NCBI RefSeq assembly: GCF_023343835.1
Contig: NC_064466.1
Coordinates: 124,001 to 188,000 of the forward strand
Source of the DNA: Lagopus muta
Lineage: Eukaryota > Chordata > Aves > Galliformes > Phasianidae
Direction of reading: 5' to 3'
Length of the DNA stretch: 64,000 bases
Shown here: positions 10,053 through 35,094 of the stretch, piece after piece
Position numbering within the stretch: the stretch's first letter is position 1
Layout: every line of letters starts with the position of its first letter
The notes under the pieces: model-generated
Database searches by the model: none
Seen by the model: only the letters and a program-made list of their open reading frames with translations
What the model was told of the DNA's origin: nothing
Program-made: the position numbers and the translations under genes

Positions 10053-11895
10053 TGGGTCTGCGAGGTTCTGTGATTCCGTGGTTCTTTGGTTCCATGGTTC
10101 TGTGAGGTTCTGTGGTTCTGTGAGGTTCCATGGTTCTGTCTGTGGTTCTGTGAGGTTTTCTGGTTCCATGGCTCTGTGGTTCCATGGCTCTGTGAGCTTC
10201 TGTGAGGTTCTGCGAGGTTCTGTGGTTCTGCAAGGTTCTCTGTTTCTGTCTGTGGTTCTGTGAGGTTCTGTGGTTCCATGGCTCTGTGAGGTTCTGTGAG
10301 GTTCCATGGTTCTGCGAGGTTCTCTGGTTCTGTCTGTGGTTCTGTGAGGTTCTGTGGTTCCATGGCTCTGTGGTTCCGTGGTTCTGTGAGGTTCTGTAAG
10401 GTTCCCTGGTTCTGTCTGTGGTTCTGTGAGATTCTGTGAGGTTCTGTGGTTCTGTGAGGTTTTCTGGTTCCATGGTTCTGTGGTTCCATGGCTCTGTGAG
10501 GTTCTGTGAGGTTCTGTGAGGTTCTGTGGTTCTGCGAGGTTCTCTGGTTCTGTCTGTGGTTCTGCGAGGTTCTCTGGTTCTGTCTGTGGTTCTGTGAGGT
10601 TCTGTGGTTCCATGGCTCTGTGGTTCCGTGGTTCTGTGAGGTTCTGTGAGGTTCTGTGAGGTTCTGTGGTTCTGTGAGGTTCTGTGGTTCCATGGCTCTG
10701 TGTGGTTCTGTGTGGTTCTGTGAGGTTCTGTGAGGTTCTGTGAGGTTCTGTGAGGTTTTCTGGTTCCATGGCTCTGTGGTTCTATGGCTCTGTGAGGTTC
10801 TGTGAGGTTCTTTGAGGTTCTCTGGTTCTGAGGTTCTGTGAGGTTCTGTGGTTCTGCGAGGTTCTCTGGTTCTGTCTGTGGTTCTGTGTGGTTCTGTGGT
10901 TCCATGGCTCTGTGGTTCCGTGGTTCTGTGAGGTTCTGTGAGGTTCTGTGGTTCTGTGAGGTTCTGTGGTTCCATGGCTCTGTGTGGTTCTGTGAGGTTC
11001 TGTGAGGTTCTGTGGTTCTGCGAGGTTCTCTGGTTCTGTCTCTGGTTCTGTGTGGTTCTGTGGTTCCATGGCTCTGTGGTTCTGTGAGGTTCTGTGAGGT
11101 TCTGTGAGGTTCTGTGAGGTTCTGTGAGGTTCTGTAAGGTTCCCTGGTTCTGTCTGTGGTTCCGTGGTTCTGTGAGATCCTGTGAGGTTCCATGGTTCTG
11201 TGAGGCCCTGTGAGGTTCTGTAATTCCATGGTTCTGTGAGCTTCTGTGAGCTTCTGTGAGCTTCTGTGAGGTTCCATGGTTCTGCGAGGTTCTCTGGTTC
11301 TGTCTGTGGTTCTGTGAGGTTCTGTGAGGTTCCATGATTCTGAGGTTCTGTGAGGTTCTCTGGTTCTGAGGTTCTGTGAGGTTCTGTGGTTCCATGGCTC
11401 TGTGAGGTTCTGTGGTTCTGCGAGGTTCTCTGGTTCTGTGAGGTTCTGTGAGGTTCTGTGAGGTTCTGTGAGGTTCTGTGGTTCTGCGAGGTTCTCTGGT
11501 TCTGTCTGTGGTTCTGTGAGGTTCTGTGGTTCCATGGCTCTGTGAGGCTCCATGAGGTTCTGTGGTTCCATGGCTCTGTGAGGTTCTGCGAGGTTCTCTG
11601 GTTCTGTCTGTGGTTCTGTGAGGTTCTATGGTTCCACTGTTCTGTGAGGTTCCATGGTTCTGTGGCTCTGTGAGGTTCCGTGAGGTTCTGTGAAATTCTG
11701 TGGCTCCATGGTTCTGTGAGGTTCTGTGAGGTTCCATGATTCTGAGGTTCTATGAGGTTCTCTGGTTCCGAGGTTCTGTGAGGTTCTGTTTGTGAGGTTC
11801 CATGGATCTCTGGTTCCATGGTCCTGTGAGGTCCTGTGAGGTTCTGTGAGGTCCTGTGAGGTTCTTTGAGGTTCCGTGGTTCCGTGACTCTGCAG
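10053..11895. repeat. Satellite of 8/10-bp units, GGTTCTGTG / AGGTTCTGTG
   Basis: About 1.8 kb built almost wholly from GGTTCTGTG, AGGTTCTGTG, GGTTCCATG and CTGTCTGTGG words. A longer composite pattern recurs: a 'GGTTCTGCGAGGTTCTCTGG' block followed by 'TTCTGTCTGTGGTTCTG'. The minus strand keeps overlapping ORFs open (repeats of NLTEPHRT and TEPQN). The octamer resembles the CR1 terminal repeat ATTCTATG/ATTCTGTG. No exon is supported here. Confidence 0.93.
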
Positions 11896-11984
11896 ATTGG
11901 GCCGTAGGGGCGCTCAGTGCTGCTGCACAACGTGGTTTCCTCCCTGAGGGGCTTCTTATGGGGGCCTTTTTGGGGTGCACTGCT

Positions 11985-12905
11985 CTATACCTCCCTTACA
12001 GGACCCTTCCAACCCAACCCATTCCATGCTTCCGTGACCTTTAAGGACCCTTTCAACCCAACCCATTTTATGCTTCTATGACCTTTAAGGACCCTTCCAA
12101 CCCAACCCATTTTATGCTTCTATGACCTTTAAGGACCCTTCCAATCCACTCCGTGGTTCTGTGGTTTTTTTTAAGGACCCCTCCAACCCATTCTAAAGTT
12201 CTCTGACCTTTAAGGACCCTTCCAACCCAACCATTCAATATTCCTATGGTTGTAAATGACCCTTCCAACCCATTCTATGCTTCTATGATCTTTAAGGACC
12301 CTCCCAACCCAACCCATTCTGTGCTCCTATGATCTTTAAGGACCCTTCCAACCCAACCCATTGTTTGGTTCTGTGATCTTTAAGGACCCTTCCAACCCAA
12401 CCCATTCTATGCTTCTGTGATATTTAAGGACCCTTCCAACCCATTCTGTGCTCCTATGATCTTTAAGGACCCTTCCAACCCAACCCATTCTATGCTTCTT
12501 TGATCTTAAAGGACCCTTCCAACCCAACCCATTCTATGCTTCTATGCTCTTTAAGGACCCTTCCAACCCAACCCATTCTGTGCTCCTATGATCTTTAAGG
12601 ACCCTTCCAACCCAACCCATTCTATGCTTCTATGATCTTTAAGGACCTTTCCAACCCAACCCATTCTATGCTTCTATGATCTTAAAGGACCTTTCCAACC
12701 CAACCCATTCTGTGCTTCTATGATCTTTAAGGACCCTTCCAACCCAACCCATTCTATGCTTCTATGGTCTTAAAGGATCCTTCCAACCCATTCTACGGCT
12801 CCGTGATTTTTTTTTTTAAGGACCCTTCCAACCTACCCTAAAGTTCTTTGACCTTTAAGGACCCTTCCAACCCATTCCATAGTTCTACAGCCTTCCAGGA
12901 CCCCC
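11985..12905 (+). repeat. CR1-tail-like satellite, 44-bp units, sense orientation
   Basis: About 20 units of ATCTTTAAGGACCCTTCCAA followed by CCCAACCCATTCTATGCTTC. This is very close to the CR1 3' end (gatctttaaggtcccttccaacccaaccattctatgattc). The array ends about 140 bases before the LPAR2 coding exon. Confidence 0.95.
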
Positions 12906-13055
12906 CCAAACCAATCTTTTGACATTTCTACCACCTCCCAGAACCCCACCCCACTCGTCAGCTTTCCCCCATCCCTCCCCACCCCCCAACCACACCGTCC
13001 CCGTGCTCGCCCCCCCTCTCACCACTTTCTCCCCCCACCTTCCAGGCCGGCGGCC

Positions 13056-16000
13056 ATGAAGCACTGTTACTACAACGAGTCGGTGGGTTTCTTCTACAAC
13101 AACAGCCGGAAGGAGCTCACCACCTACTGGAGGACCAAAGATGTCCTGGTGGTGGCCCTGGGTCTCACTGTCAGCATCATCGTCCTCCTCACCAACCTCC
13201 TGGTCATCGCCGCCATCATCATCAACCGCCGCTTCCATTACCCCATCTATTACCTCCTGGGCAACCTGGCAGCCGCCGACCTCTTTGCTGGCATTGCTTA
13301 CATGTTCCTCATGTTCCACACGGGGCCGAGGACGGCCGAACTCTCCCTGAAGACCTGGTTTATCCGGCAGAGCCTCCTGGACACCAGTCTGACCGCTTCG
13401 GTGGTCAACCTCTTGGCCATCGCGGTGGAGAGGCACCAGACGGTGCTGACCATGCAGCTCCACAGCAAGATGTCCAACCAACGCGTCATGATCCTCATCT
13501 TCTGCATCTGGGCCACGGCTCTGCTGCTGGGGTTGATCCCATCCTACGGTTGGCACTGCCTGTGCGCCCTGGAGGAGTGCTCCAGCATGGCCCCGCTCTA
13601 CAGCCGCAGCTACCTGACCTTCTGGGCCATCTCCAACCTCCTCGTCTTCCTCCTCATGGCGGTGGTCTACGCCCACATCTTCATCTACGTCAAGAGGAAG
13701 ATGGGGCGGATGTCGGCGCACACCTCCTTCCACCCGCGCTACAGGGAGACCGTGGTCGGCCTCGTCAAGACGGTCACCATCATCCTCGGTGAGTTGGGGG
13801 GTCGCGGCTCACTGACATTCCCACCGAGGTTGTGGGGCTGTTCCGGCACTCCCTCTTTTCCCTGAGAGGCTGTGGGGTCACTACAGCGTTCCCTTGGGGG
13901 TTGGGGTCACTGCAGTCTTCCCCTTGGGGGGTTGTGGGGTCATTACAGTGCTCCCTCTGTACCCCAGGGCTTGGGGGTCACTACAGTGTTCTCTCGGGGG
14001 CTGGGGATCTCTATAGCATTCTCTCCTTCCCCCCAGGGGTTATGGGGTCACTACAGAGCTCCTTCAGGGGCTGGGGGTCACTACAGTGCTCTCTCCTTCC
14101 CCCCAGGAGTTATGGGGTCTCTACAGAACTCCCTTCTTTCCCACCAGGGGTTTTGGTATAACTACAGCGTTCCCTTGGGGGTTGTGGGGTCACTACAGCA
14201 CCCCCCCCTCCCCCCCCCCCATGTCACTGCAGTGCCCCCTGCTTTCCCCTCAGGAGTTGTGGGGTCACAACAGCATTTTCTCAGGGGTTGGGGGTCACTA
14301 CAGTGCTCCCTCCATCCCCCCGTGGGTTGCAGGGAGGAGATCTGCTGAGGGATGAACCCACAGATCTATGGGGGCAGGAAGGGATCTAAGGAAGCCATGT
14401 TTCTCCTTTTCACTCTTTTCCCCCACCCTAAAACTCCACAATTCCACCCCATATCCCTATGGGGAGCGGGGCAGGAAGCCGTATCTTCCCCATCTCACTT
14501 TTCCCCCACCCTAAAACACAGCGATCCCATTGCTCACCCCTATTGGATGTACCCAGGTAGGGCCACGTTTCCCCATTTCACTCCTTTCCCCCACCCTAAA
14601 ACAGCACAATCCCATCAGTCACCCCTATGAGGAGTCCCTGGGTGAATCCCGACGCCGTCTTTCCCCATTCACCTCTTTTTCCCCGAACCTAAAACCCTTC
14701 GATTCCACCCAACACCCCAAGGGAAGCCCCAGGGTTGGGGCAGGAACCCACCTTTCCTCTAACTAGAGGGTGGTGGTCAATGGCTCTATGTCCAGGTGGA
14801 GGCCGGTAACAAGTGGTGTCCCCCAAGGGTCTGTCTTGGGACCGGTGCTCTTTAACATCTTTATTAATGACATCGATGAGGGAATTGAGTGCACCCTCAG
14901 CAATTTGCTGACGACACCAAGCTGAGTGGTGCGGTTGATACGGTGCAAGGAAGGGATGCCATTCAGAGGGACCTCGACAGGCTGGAGGGCTGGGCTCGGG
15001 TGAACCTGATGAGGTTCAATGAGGTTTGCATTTGGGCTGGAAGAACCCCAGGCACCTGTAGAGGCTGGGAGGAGTGGGCCTGGAGAGCAGCTCGGCAGAG
15101 AAGGACCTGGGGGTCCTGATGGACGAGAGACTGAACATGAGCCAGCAGTGCGCAGCTCGAAAGGCAAATGGGATCCTGGGCTCCATCAGGAGAGGGGTGG
15201 CCAGCAGGGACAGGGAGGTGATCGTCCCTCTCTACTCGGCTCTTGTGAGGCCCCATCTGGAGTCCTGTGTCCAGGTGTGGAGCCCTCAGTACAAGAAAGA
15301 CATTGAGATTGTGGAAAGGGTCCAGAGGAGGGCGACTAAGATGATGAGGGGGCTGTATAGGGGGCAATAAGGGGGGATGGGGGGCACTGGGGTCGTTATA
15401 GGGAGCTGTGAGGGGGGAATGGGGTTGGTATGGGGGATGGGGGGATTTGGAAAGGGTCCAGAGGAGGGCGACTAAGATGATCAGGGGGCTGGAGCAGCTC
15501 CCCTATGAGGACAGGCTGAGGGAGTTGGGCTTGTTCAGCCTGGAGAAGAGAAGGCTGCGGGGTGACCTCATGGCAGCCTATCAATACCTGAAGGGAACCT
15601 ACAGCCAGGAGGGGAGTAAACTCTTCCAAAGGGCTGACAACAGCAGGACTAGGGGAAATGGATCCAAGTTGAAGGAGGGAAGATTGAGGTTGGATGTTAG
15701 GGGGAAGTTCTTTACTAGGAGAGTGGTTGGGCCCTGGAACGGGCTGCCCAGGGAGGTTGTGGATGCCCCGTCCTTGGACGTGTTCAAGGCCAGGTTGGAC
15801 GGGGTCCTGGGCAACCTGATCTGAATGTGGATGTTTGGTGGCCCTGCCAGGCAGGGGGTTGGAACTGCATGATCCTTGGGGTCCCTTCCAACCCGGGTGA
15901 TTCTGTGTGATTCTAACGGGGGATGGGGTTCCATCTCTCTCTGCAGGTGCCTTCCTGATCTGTTGGACCCCCGGGCAGGTGGTGCTGCTGTTGGACGGGT

Positions 16001-16248
16001 TGGGTTGTAAGAGCTGCAACGTTTTGGCCGTGGAGAAATACGTCCTCCTGTTGGCTGAGATCAACTCCTTGATCAACGCCATCGTTTATTCCTATCGGGA
16101 CAACGAGATGAGGAGCACCTTCCGGAGGATCCTCTGCTCCATCTGCTATCGGAATCCCAAATACACCCCCACGGCTGTGAAACCCAACGGGGCTGACCGT
16201 GGGTCGCTGTCACTCAATGGGCATTTCACGGTGGATTCCTCCATTTGA
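13056..16248 (+). CDS. LPAR2: Lysophosphatidic acid receptor 2
   Basis: Class A GPCR for lysophosphatidic acid at the plasma membrane; the family couples to Gi, Gq and G12/13. Coding exons are 13056-13788 and 15947-16248 (344 aa; human about 348-351). Seven hydrophobic segments are visible. The N-terminus CYYNES carries an N-glycosylation sequon. ERH replaces DRY at the end of TM3, as in LPA1-3, and [16 protein letters not shown] in TM6 and [13 protein letters not shown] in TM7 are family hallmarks. The intron splits TM6 (phase 1 after ILG), the conserved position in LPA1-3. The C-terminus DSSI fits a class I PDZ ligand, as human DSTL does. An acceptor at 13044-13045, 10 bases before the ATG, implies an upstream non-coding exon that I could not place. 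The start was chosen because it follows that acceptor and aligns with the human N-terminus. Confidence 0.96.
13800..14345. repeat. G-rich minisatellite in the LPAR2 intron
   Basis: Repeats of GGGGTTGTGGGGTCACTACAG followed by TGCTCCCTCTTTCCCC, period about 55-65 bp and diverged. G-runs lie on the coding (non-template) strand. Confidence 0.9.
14375..14725. repeat. Degenerate tandem repeat, TTCCCCCACCCTAAAAC core
   Basis: About four copies at roughly 75-105-bp spacing share TTTCCCCCACCCTAAAAC followed by a GATCCCAT/CCCCTAT tail. Located inside the LPAR2 intron. Confidence 0.8.
14767..15912 (+). mobile_element. CR1 LINE, 3' part, sense to LPAR2
   Basis: The 3' end of a CR1 retrotransposon in the LPAR2 intron. 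Frames encode the end of the reverse transcriptase and its C-terminal region: [43 protein letters not shown], then [20 protein letters not shown] and [20 protein letters not shown]. It ends in the CR1 tail with GTGATTCTGTGTGATTCT. The element is 5'-truncated and out of frame in places. Around 15356-15444 it is interrupted by a G-rich insert, flanked by a repeated stretch of about 43 bases of the element itself. Confidence 0.93.
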
Positions 16249-16425
16249 GACGTTGGGGCCGCGCTCGTTTTCTGACCGTGGGAACGGAGGGGGAATCCCT
16301 CCGGTGGGAGACATTGCACTGCGGGGTGAGGATCCCCATAAACACCCCTCAAAGGATGCTTTTATAAGGGACCACCGCGCGGTTTGTTAATTAGCGTGCT
16401 TAATTAAAGGCTGTTTCTAAAGCTG
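16249..16425 (+). other. LPAR2: LPAR2 3'UTR with ATTAAA poly(A) signal
   Basis: Short AT-richer tail after the stop. ATTAAA at 16403-16408 is the likely signal, preceded by TTAATTAGCG. This gives a compact 3'UTR of under 200 bases. Confidence 0.65.
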
Positions 16426-16789
16426 CGTTGATTTCTACAGGTGAGCTGCAGCTCTCTGTATTATTATTATTGTTTTTTTGCGGGGGGGGTCTGCAGTACC
16501 TTCAGAATCAGTTCTTCCAATGGTTGTGTGGCCCCCCAAAACCCGAACTCTTCACTTCAACCCATTGCAGAGTGATTCCCAAAGTGACCCAAGTTGTGTT
16601 CCAGCCTCTCCAGGAGAAGAACGGATTCTTCTCAATGTCTCTTTGGAGAGGAATGTGCCAGAATTCCATCTGGAGCAGCAGATTCCCCCTCTCTGAGTGT
16701 CTGTTCTGGAATTTCAGAGCACTGTGGGGTTTTTGGGGGGGGCTCTTTGTTCCTAAAATGGAGAGCGGTGCTGTCGTGCTTCTGTTCTG

Positions 16790-17218
16790 CTCAGCGATGC
16801 CTCGCACCATTCATAACTTCAGTGCCCATTCATAAATGTGTGGTGAGTTCTCAGCGATACCAAACGCCATTCACAGCTTCAGTGCCCATTCATAAATGTG
16901 TGATGAGTTCCCAGCGATACCAAACGCCATTCACAGCTTTCGTGCCCATTCATAAATGTGTGATGAGTTCCCAGCGATGCCACGCACCGTTCACAAATCC
17001 AGGGCCCACTCATGAATGTGGAGTGAATTCTTCTCAGCGATACCATGCGCCATTCACAGCTTCAGTGCCCATTCATAAACGTGTGATGAGTTCCCAGCGA
17101 TGCCATGCGCCGTTCACAGCTTTCGTGCCCATTCATAAATGTGTGGTGAGTTCCCAGCGATGCCACGCGCCGTTCACAAATCCAGGGCCCATTCATAAAC
17201 GTGGGGTGAGTTCTCCTC
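16790..17218. repeat. Minisatellite, about 60-bp units, downstream of LPAR2
   Basis: About seven copies of CAGCGATGCCACGCGCC, then TTCACAGCTTCAGTGCCCAT and TCATAAATGTGTGATGAGTT. Two unit types alternate (CACAGCTT and CACAAATCCAGGGCCC), hinting at a higher-order arrangement. Confidence 0.95.
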
Positions 17219-17224
17219 AGTGAT

Positions 17225-18862
17225 GCCATGCGCCATGGTGGATGGAAGGATGGAGGGATGGATGGAGGGGTGGAGGGAGGGATGGAAGGAAGGAGGGATG
17301 GATGGAGGGATGGAGGGAGGGATGGAGGGAGGGATGGAAGGAGGGATGGAGGGAGGGATGGAGGATGGATGGAAGGAAGGAGGGATGGATGGAGGGATGG
17401 AGGGAGGGATGGAAGGAAGGAGGGATGGATGGAGGGATATAGGAAGGGATGGAAGGAGGGATGGAAGGAAGGAGGGATGGATGGAGGGGTGGAAGGGGGG
17501 ATGGAAGGGGGGATGGATGGAGAGGTGGATGATGGATGAAAAGAGGGAGGGATGGAAGGGGGGAGGGATGGAAGGAGGGATGGATGGAGGGATGGAAGGA
17601 GGGATGGAAGGAGGGAGGGATGGAGGGAGAGATGGAGAGGTGGAGGATGGATGAGAAGAGGGAGGGATGGAATGAGGGATGGAGGGAGGGATGGAAGGAG
17701 GGATGGAAGGAGGGAGGGATGGATGGAGGGGTGGAAAGAGGGATGGAAGAAGGGATGGATAAAGAGATGTAAGGAAGGAGGGATGGAAGGAGGGATGGAT
17801 GGATGGAGGGATGGATGGAGGGGTGGAAGGGGGGATGGAAGGGGGGATGGATGGAGAGGTGGATGATGGATGAAAAGAGGGAGGGATGGAAGGGGGGAGG
17901 GATGGAAGGAGGGATGGATGGAGGGATGGAAGGAGGGATGGAAGGAGGGAGGGATGGAGGGAGAGATGGAGAGGTGGAGGATGGATGAGAAGAGGGAGGG
18001 ATGGAATGAGGGATGGAGGGAGGGATGGAAGGAGGGATGGAAGGAGGGAGGGATGGATGGAGGGGTGGAAAGAGGGATGGAAGAAGGGATGGATAAAGAG
18101 ATGTAAGGAAGGAGGGATGGAAGGAGGGATGGATGGATGGAGGGATGGAAGGGGGGAGGGATGGAAGGAGGGATGGATGGATGGAGGGATGGAAGGAGGG
18201 ATGGAAGGAGGGAGGGATGGAAGGGGGGAGGGATGGAAGGAGGGATGGAAGGACGAGGAATGGAGGGATGGATGGAGGGATGGAAGAAGGGATGGATAAA
18301 GGGATGTAAGGAAGGAGGGATGGAAGGAGGAATGGATGGATGGAGGGATGGAAGGGGGGAGGGATGGAAGGAGGGATGGATGGATGGAGGGATGGAAGGA
18401 GGGATGGAAGGAGGGAGGGATGGAGGGAGAGATGGAGAGGTGGAGGATGGATGAAAAGAGGGAGGGATGGAAGGGGGGAGGGATGGAAGGAGGGATGGAA
18501 GGAGGAGGAATGGAGGGATGGATGGAGGGATGGATGGAAGGAGGGATGGATGGATGGAGGGATGGAAGGGGGGAGGAATGGAAGGAGGGATGGATGGATG
18601 GAAGAAGGGATGGATAAAGAGATGTAAGGAAGGAGGGGTGGAAGGAGGGATGGATGGATGGAGGGATGGAAGGGGGGAGGGATGGAAGGAGGGATGGATG
18701 GATGGAGGGATGGAAGGAGGGATGGAAGGACAAGGAATGGAGGGATGGATGGAGGGATGGAAGGAGGGATGGATGGAAAGAGGGATGGATGGAAGAAGGG
18801 ATGGATAAAGAGATGTAAGGAAGGAGGGGTGGAAGGAGGGATGGGAGGGGGAATGGATGAAT
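17225..18862. repeat. GGAT-rich satellite with long internal duplications
   Basis: About 1.6 kb of GGATGGAAGGAGGGATGGAT variants with a purine-rich plus strand. Segments of about 320 bases recur: the stretch at 17536-17772 repeats without visible change at 17870-18106 (offset 334). The marker GGATAAAGAGATGTAAGG recurs near 17757, 18091, 18612 and 18806, with a variant near 18295. ORFs on both strands are by-products. Confidence 0.97.
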
Positions 18863-19265
18863 ACTGACCTGGATGCTTGCATCCATTACAATTTGCTGCT
18901 CTGCTTTTGAGACAGATTGCTGGAGTGTCTCTGTGAGCACCTTGGAGGGATTGCGGCCTCCAGAAAGAGATTAGGAAGAGATTCCATTATTTCCATCCCA
19001 TAATCTTAGGAGACTTTTCAAACACTGCCACCAATCTTTCGATGCTCTGTAAATCCCTGCAGCATTTGCTCCATCAGCTCAGTCCACATAGATGACGAGA
19101 GTCACTGGATCACAGGATGGGTTGGGATGGAGGGAACTAAAAAAGACCATTGGCTCCCACAGAGTCCCTTCAACCCCATTTATATGATCTCGTGGTTCTA
19201 AGGGTGATCTTCAAGGACCCTTCCAACCCAATCACTCCCTGGTTAACCTGCAAGGACCCTTCCAG
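18863..19265. other. Spacer with CR1-tail relics
   Basis: Unique-looking sequence to about 19110. Degenerate CR1-tail motifs follow at 19112-19265 (GGATGGGTTGGGATGGA; TCAAGGACCCTTCCAACCCA). No gene. Confidence 0.6.
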
Positions 19266-19500
19266 CCCTGGATCCCTTATCAGTCCTTTGACCCCTTATC
19301 AATTTCTTGATCCCTTATCAACCCTCTGACCCTTTATCAATCCCCCGATCCCTTATCAATCCTCTGATGCCTCATGAATTCCTTGGTCTCTTATCAATCT
19401 TTTGGCCCCTTATCCATCTGTTCACCCCTTCATCAATCCCTCGATCCTTTATAAATCCCTTGATCTCTTATCAATCCCTCTGCCCCTTATCAATCACTTG
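19265..19500. repeat. Minisatellite, about 18-20 bp, CCTTATCAATC core
   Basis: About a dozen tandem copies of CCCTTATCAATCCCTTGAT variants in the distal 5' flank of PBX4. Confidence 0.92.
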
Positions 19501-19635
19501 GGGTCCTTTCCATCCCGACTCCTTAAACCTCCAAGCACCATTGCCGCGTTGGCGATGCAGGAGTTCCCTCCCGTCGTCCCTCGCAGAAACCCCTGCGATC
19601 CCCCCATCAACCCCCCCCCCCGCCATTCCGACGCC

Positions 19636-20087
19636 GTTATGACGTCATGCGCCGAAGCGGTGGGCGTGGCCAGAAAAAGTGGGCGTGGTTTTTAGAGACG
19701 GGCGCGTCCAGCAGCGGAGTGGGCGTGGCTTTTATTGCCGATGATGGGCGTAGCCAGAAAGTGGGCGTGGCCAGACGACAGCGAGTGTCTCGGTGTTGTG
19801 GGGGCGGCCAGGTAAGAGCTGGGGGCGTGGCCTGAGAGGTGGGCGTGGCCTGGGAGATGGGAGTGAGCGGAGAAGTGGGCGTGGCCTGGAAGGTAGACGT
19901 GACCTGGGACGCGGGCGTGGCCTGAAGAGGTGGGCAGGGGCTGGAAGGTGGGCGTGGCCTGGAAGGTAGGCGTGGCCTGGGGAGGCGGGCGTGGCCTGGG
20001 AGGTGGGAGTGGACGGAGAGGTGGGCGTGGCTTGGGCGGTGGGCGTGGCTTCGGGGCCCTGTTGTCTGCGCTCCCCCATCGGCGGCC
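19636..20087 (+). promoter_or_regulatory. PBX4: PBX4 promoter: CRE plus GGGCGTGG-box minisatellite
   Basis: A perfect CRE palindrome TGACGTCA lies at 19640-19647. From about 19658 to 20050 there are about 15 copies of GTGGGCGTGGCC(T/A), mostly at 15-40-base spacing; each is a Sp1/KLF-type GC/GT box. The array ends about 40 bases before the PBX4 ATG, inside a CpG-rich stretch. Binding is inferred from motif resemblance only. Confidence 0.65.
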
Positions 20088-34365
<14,278 letters not shown>

Positions 34366-35006
34366 GTCGTTAGGACCCTACCGATGAGAGGAAAGAGGTC
34401 ATTAGTGTAATTTGTCAGTGTTGCTCTTTTCGCCGATACTCTTAACGTGACACACAGCTAATTACCTCAGCCAAACCCTGGAACCAATAGAAGATTGTGA
34501 CGATGATTACGACACCTCTCTACCTCTCAGCTGAGTTCTTTTTACTTATTATGGGATGTGAAATTGTTCTCGAAGAACTTGCTTCCTTCTTCCTAACCAA
34601 ATTTGGGGTTGGTTTTCTTTTTCTTTTTCTTTTTTATTTTTGGTTGGTTTTGTTTTTAATATCAATTTTATGGCAAGAAACTCAGTGTCTCTTCTAGAAG
34701 AAAACCAGGAAAAAAAAAAAAAAGGACTTATTTTAATTTCCACAAAGTTTTTTATGACGAGATTTCCGTTCGAGCTGATAGATGCTAACGATTTACCCCT
34801 CGTATTGTAACTGTAGGCGTTTAAGCCCTCGCTGTTGTAATTTTGTAGAGGAAAATCAGCTTTTCTTACCCACGCTGAGCTCATTGAGCAGAACGCGGCT
34901 TAAACCCCCCCCCCCCCCCCCCGTTTTTTGTGCATTCCCACCGCTGTTAACACGTCAAGCCCTCCTCTTTCAGGCGAGGTTTTATCAAAGATAATAAACT
35001 TCCAAA

Positions 35007-35015
<9 letters not shown>
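34366..35015 (+). other. PBX4: PBX4 3'UTR with poly(A) signal
   Basis: AT-rich sequence to AATAAA at 34993-34998. It includes an A-run near 34710-34724 and a C-run at about 34903-34922. A T-run follows at 35009-35037, beyond the expected cleavage site. Confidence 0.8.
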
Positions 35016-35037
<22 letters not shown>

Positions 35038-35094
35038 GGCGGTTATTTTTATTACTTTTGTTCTCTCCCGCTGCGGGCACCGGGGCGGCGTGGC

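Noticed and set aside
9577-11930. Several 380-660-codon minus ORFs rich in TEPHRTSQN
   Set aside because: Low-complexity translation of the 8/10-bp GGTTCTGTG array, with the same composition in several frames.
17062-18940. Two overlapping minus ORFs of about 600 codons (HPSIPPSLPPS)
   Set aside because: Translation of the GGAT-rich satellite; no gene-like features.
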